Source: Martelella mediterranea (lineage in GTDB: Bacteria; Pseudomonadota; Alphaproteobacteria; Rhizobiales; Rhizobiaceae). From it: DNA of 45,507 nt. Within the stretch, counting starts at the first letter, position 1. Each line of letters begins with the position of its first letter. Both the position numbers and the translations under genes were made by a program. The DNA is taken from assembly GCA_003001975.1 (NCBI GenBank), contig PVUG01000022.1, positions 1-45,507 on the forward strand, in the 5' to 3' direction. Below are positions 44,591 to 45,507 of this stretch, one piece after another. The notes beneath the pieces are model-generated. The model had not been told where the DNA came from. It searched no databases and saw nothing but the letters and a program-made list of their open reading frames with translations.

Positions 44591-45040
44591 GTGACCGAAA
44601 TTCTGTTTTATCATCTGACGGAATCACTGCGTGAGGCAGCCCTGCCGCCGTTGGTGGAAAAAAGTCTGGAACGCGGCTGGCGTGTCGCGGTCCAGACGGT
44701 CAGCGAGACCGAGCGGGATCGCCTTGACGGCATCCTCTGGACCTTTCGCGCGGACAGTTTCATTCCGCACGGGACCGATGCCGAAGACGAAGCCGGCGCA
44801 CAGCCGGTTTTGCTGACGGTTGGCGGTGAGAACGCAAACAACGCCGATATCCGCTTCTTCGTGGAAGGCGCGGATGTCGACGACGTTGACCAGTACAGCC
44901 GTGTGGTGGTGATGTTCGACGGTCATGATGTCGATGAACTCAACAAGGCGCGTGCCCATTGGAAGACGCTCAGGCAGGGCGACCACACCCTGACATACTG
45001 GCAGCAGGGTGACGGCGGGCGATGGCAGAAAAAGGCCTGA
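44591..45040 (+). CDS. holC: DNA polymerase III subunit chi
   Basis: The 149-residue protein matches HolC, with the opening TEILFYHLTESLREAALPPL, then ALERGWRV-like strand LEKSLERGWRVAVQT, and the conserved DGILWTFRADSFIPHG segment (about residues 46-61). It bridges the clamp loader to single-strand binding protein. The start is a GTG at 44591 with a GGCGG sequence upstream. It lies 23 bases after pepA; the pepA-holC pair is conserved in Proteobacteria. Confidence 0.92.
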   Translation: MTEILFYHLTESLREAALPPLVEKSLERGWRVAVQTVSETERDRLDGILWTFRADSFIPHGTDAEDEAGAQPVLLTVGGENANNADIRFFVEGADVDDVDQYSRVVVMFDGHDVDELNKARAHWKTLRQGDHTLTYWQQGDGGRWQKKA

Positions 45041-45129
45041 AACCCTGTCCGACGAGGCCGGCTTTCAGACCGCTGACAAACCCGAAGACGTGCGGGGTGT
45101 TGCCTCCATTAGCCGTCCCCACAGGTGTC

Positions 45130-45152
45130 ATGCTCGGACGTGATCCGAGCAT
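45130..45152. repeat. Palindromic intergenic repeat (related hairpin)
   Basis: ATGCTCGGA (45130-45138) pairs perfectly with TCCGAGCAT (45144-45152) over the five-base loop CGTGA. The arms resemble those of the other palindromes but the sequence is not identical. Confidence 0.65.
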
Positions 45153-45215
45153 CCATTTCACTTAAATCTTTGATAGGAAAGGGTTTTAGGTGAGACGTAT
45201 ATCGTGTGGCCCTGG

Positions 45216-45238
45216 ATCCTCGGGTCAAGCCCGAGGAT
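45216..45238. repeat. Palindromic intergenic repeat element (copy 2)
   Basis: ATCCTCGGG (45216-45224) pairs with CCCGAGGAT (45230-45238) over TCAAG. All 23 bases are identical to the core of the copy at 22157-22179. Confidence 0.8.
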
Positions 45239-45267
45239 TGTTTGTTCAAAACGGTCTATTGTTAGAG

Positions 45268-45297
45268 CGGGACTGCGGGCATCCCCCCGCAGTCCCG
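45268..45297. repeat. 12-bp perfect stem-loop upstream of the right-hand IS110 transposase
   Basis: CGGGACTGCGGG (45268-45279) pairs with CCCGCAGTCCCG (45286-45297) over a six-base loop. It is the strongest hairpin in the 397-bp gap between holC and the transposase. It may be a terminator for pepA-holC, a dispersed repeat, or an insertion target; there is no T tract after it. Confidence 0.65.
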
Positions 45298-45299
45298 GC

Positions 45300-45437
45300 G
45301 ACAGGCGACCGTCCGAGGATTGGGACAGCACCCCAGGTCATCAAGGCTCCCTGCCGCCTTTTGCTTCACCGCTTGGAGAGTTGATTGGGCATAAGACGCC
45401 CGCAAACAATCCTAAGCCCGCAAAGGATAGCAGGACA
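45300..45437 (+). other. Leader of the right-hand IS110 element, possible bridge RNA region
   Basis: This non-coding stretch precedes the transposase start. In IS110-group elements the left non-coding end encodes the bridge RNA that chooses donor and target DNA. Several short complementary segments are present (for example GGGCATAAGACGCCC, a six-base stem at about 45386-45400), but I cannot fix the element boundary or the guide loops by eye. Confidence 0.3.
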
Positions 45438-45507
45438 ATGGACATTTTGCACACTGCACCGCATCGATGCTTCGGCATTGATGTCGCCAAGGACAATCTC
45501 GTCGTCA
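45438..45507 (+). mobile_element. IS110-family transposase, N-terminal start (cut by the window end)
   Basis: The ATG at 45438 is preceded by AGCAGGACA and opens a frame that continues past the window edge. The first 23 residues include FGIDVAKDNLVV, the hallmark start of the IS110 DEDD catalytic domain with its first aspartate. It is on the same strand as the partial transposase at the left edge, but the visible parts do not overlap, so identity of the two copies cannot be judged. Confidence 0.85.

Noticed and set aside
45130-45297. CRISPR-like array in the three palindromes near the right edge
   Set aside because: The three stems differ in sequence and spacing; there are no repeated units with unique spacers and no cas genes.
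1-45507. Reading the two IS110 fragments as one gene cut by a circular molecule
   Set aside because: Only about 23 N-terminal and 147 C-terminal residues are visible, well short of a usual IS110 transposase of over 300 residues, so joining the ends would leave a large part missing.
1-45507. tRNA or rRNA genes
   Set aside because: I saw no cloverleaf with a T-arm GTTCRA signature and acceptor pairing, and no conserved rRNA segments.

Overview
The window looks like chromosomal DNA of an alphaproteobacterium of the order Hyphomicrobiales (Rhizobiaceae or a close relative such as Martelella or Hoeflea). The reasons are the high GC content and codon use, a rhizobial-type inositol operon with a fused IolC-DUF2090 protein, and the typical block rpsF-rpsR-DUF2232-rplI-dnaB-alr-radA-cvpA-purF next to fabD-fabG-acpP-fabF-mltG-yicC-gmk, rsmA-pdxA-surA-lptD-lptG-lptF and pepA-holC. 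The genus is an inference.

Layout. Bases 1-445 hold the C-terminal part of an IS110-family transposase, and bases 45438-45507 hold the N-terminus of an IS110-family transposase on the same strand, so both window edges lie inside IS110 elements. Bases 592-11211 are a complete myo-inositol catabolic locus: iolG and a divergent RpiR-type regulator (IolR-like), a sugar ABC importer (binding protein, permease, ATPase), iolC fused to a DUF2090 aldolase domain, iolD, iolE and iolB. GGAAT...ATTCC-type palindromes sit in front of the iolG/iolR pair and in front of the transporter, and are the likely regulator sites. An MFS transporter, a DUF1349 protein and an SDR oxidoreductase follow.

Bases 13033-22908 (minus strand) are housekeeping genes for purine synthesis, DNA repair, alanine racemisation, replication and ribosomal proteins. 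The rpsF-rpsR transcript has a plausible promoter and a structured leader that may be the S6:S18 autoregulatory element. Bases 27595-34412 (plus strand) are the fatty acid synthesis cluster followed by mltG, yicC and gmk. Bases 34419-42931 (minus strand) are rsmA, pdxA, a SurA-like chaperone, the LPS export genes lptD, lptG and lptF, and a PAP2 phosphatase. pepA and holC close the window.

The most interesting element is a complete-looking retron between rpsF and a Na+/Ca2+ exchanger gene (about 23245-25147, minus strand). A 577-residue reverse transcriptase carries the retron NAxxH motif, the YADD catalytic motif and a C-terminal TOPRIM nuclease-like domain, the layout of retron Ec67 (RT-TOPRIM, single-gene type). 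Directly upstream is a candidate msr-msd RNA of about 135 nt. It is bounded by a perfect 13-nt inverted repeat (a1/a2), contains internal hairpins, and is preceded by a sigma70-like promoter placed so that transcription would begin at a1. The a2 repeat ends two bases before the RT start codon. The element is visibly AT-richer than its neighbours and interrupts core-gene synteny, which suggests horizontal acquisition of an anti-phage system.
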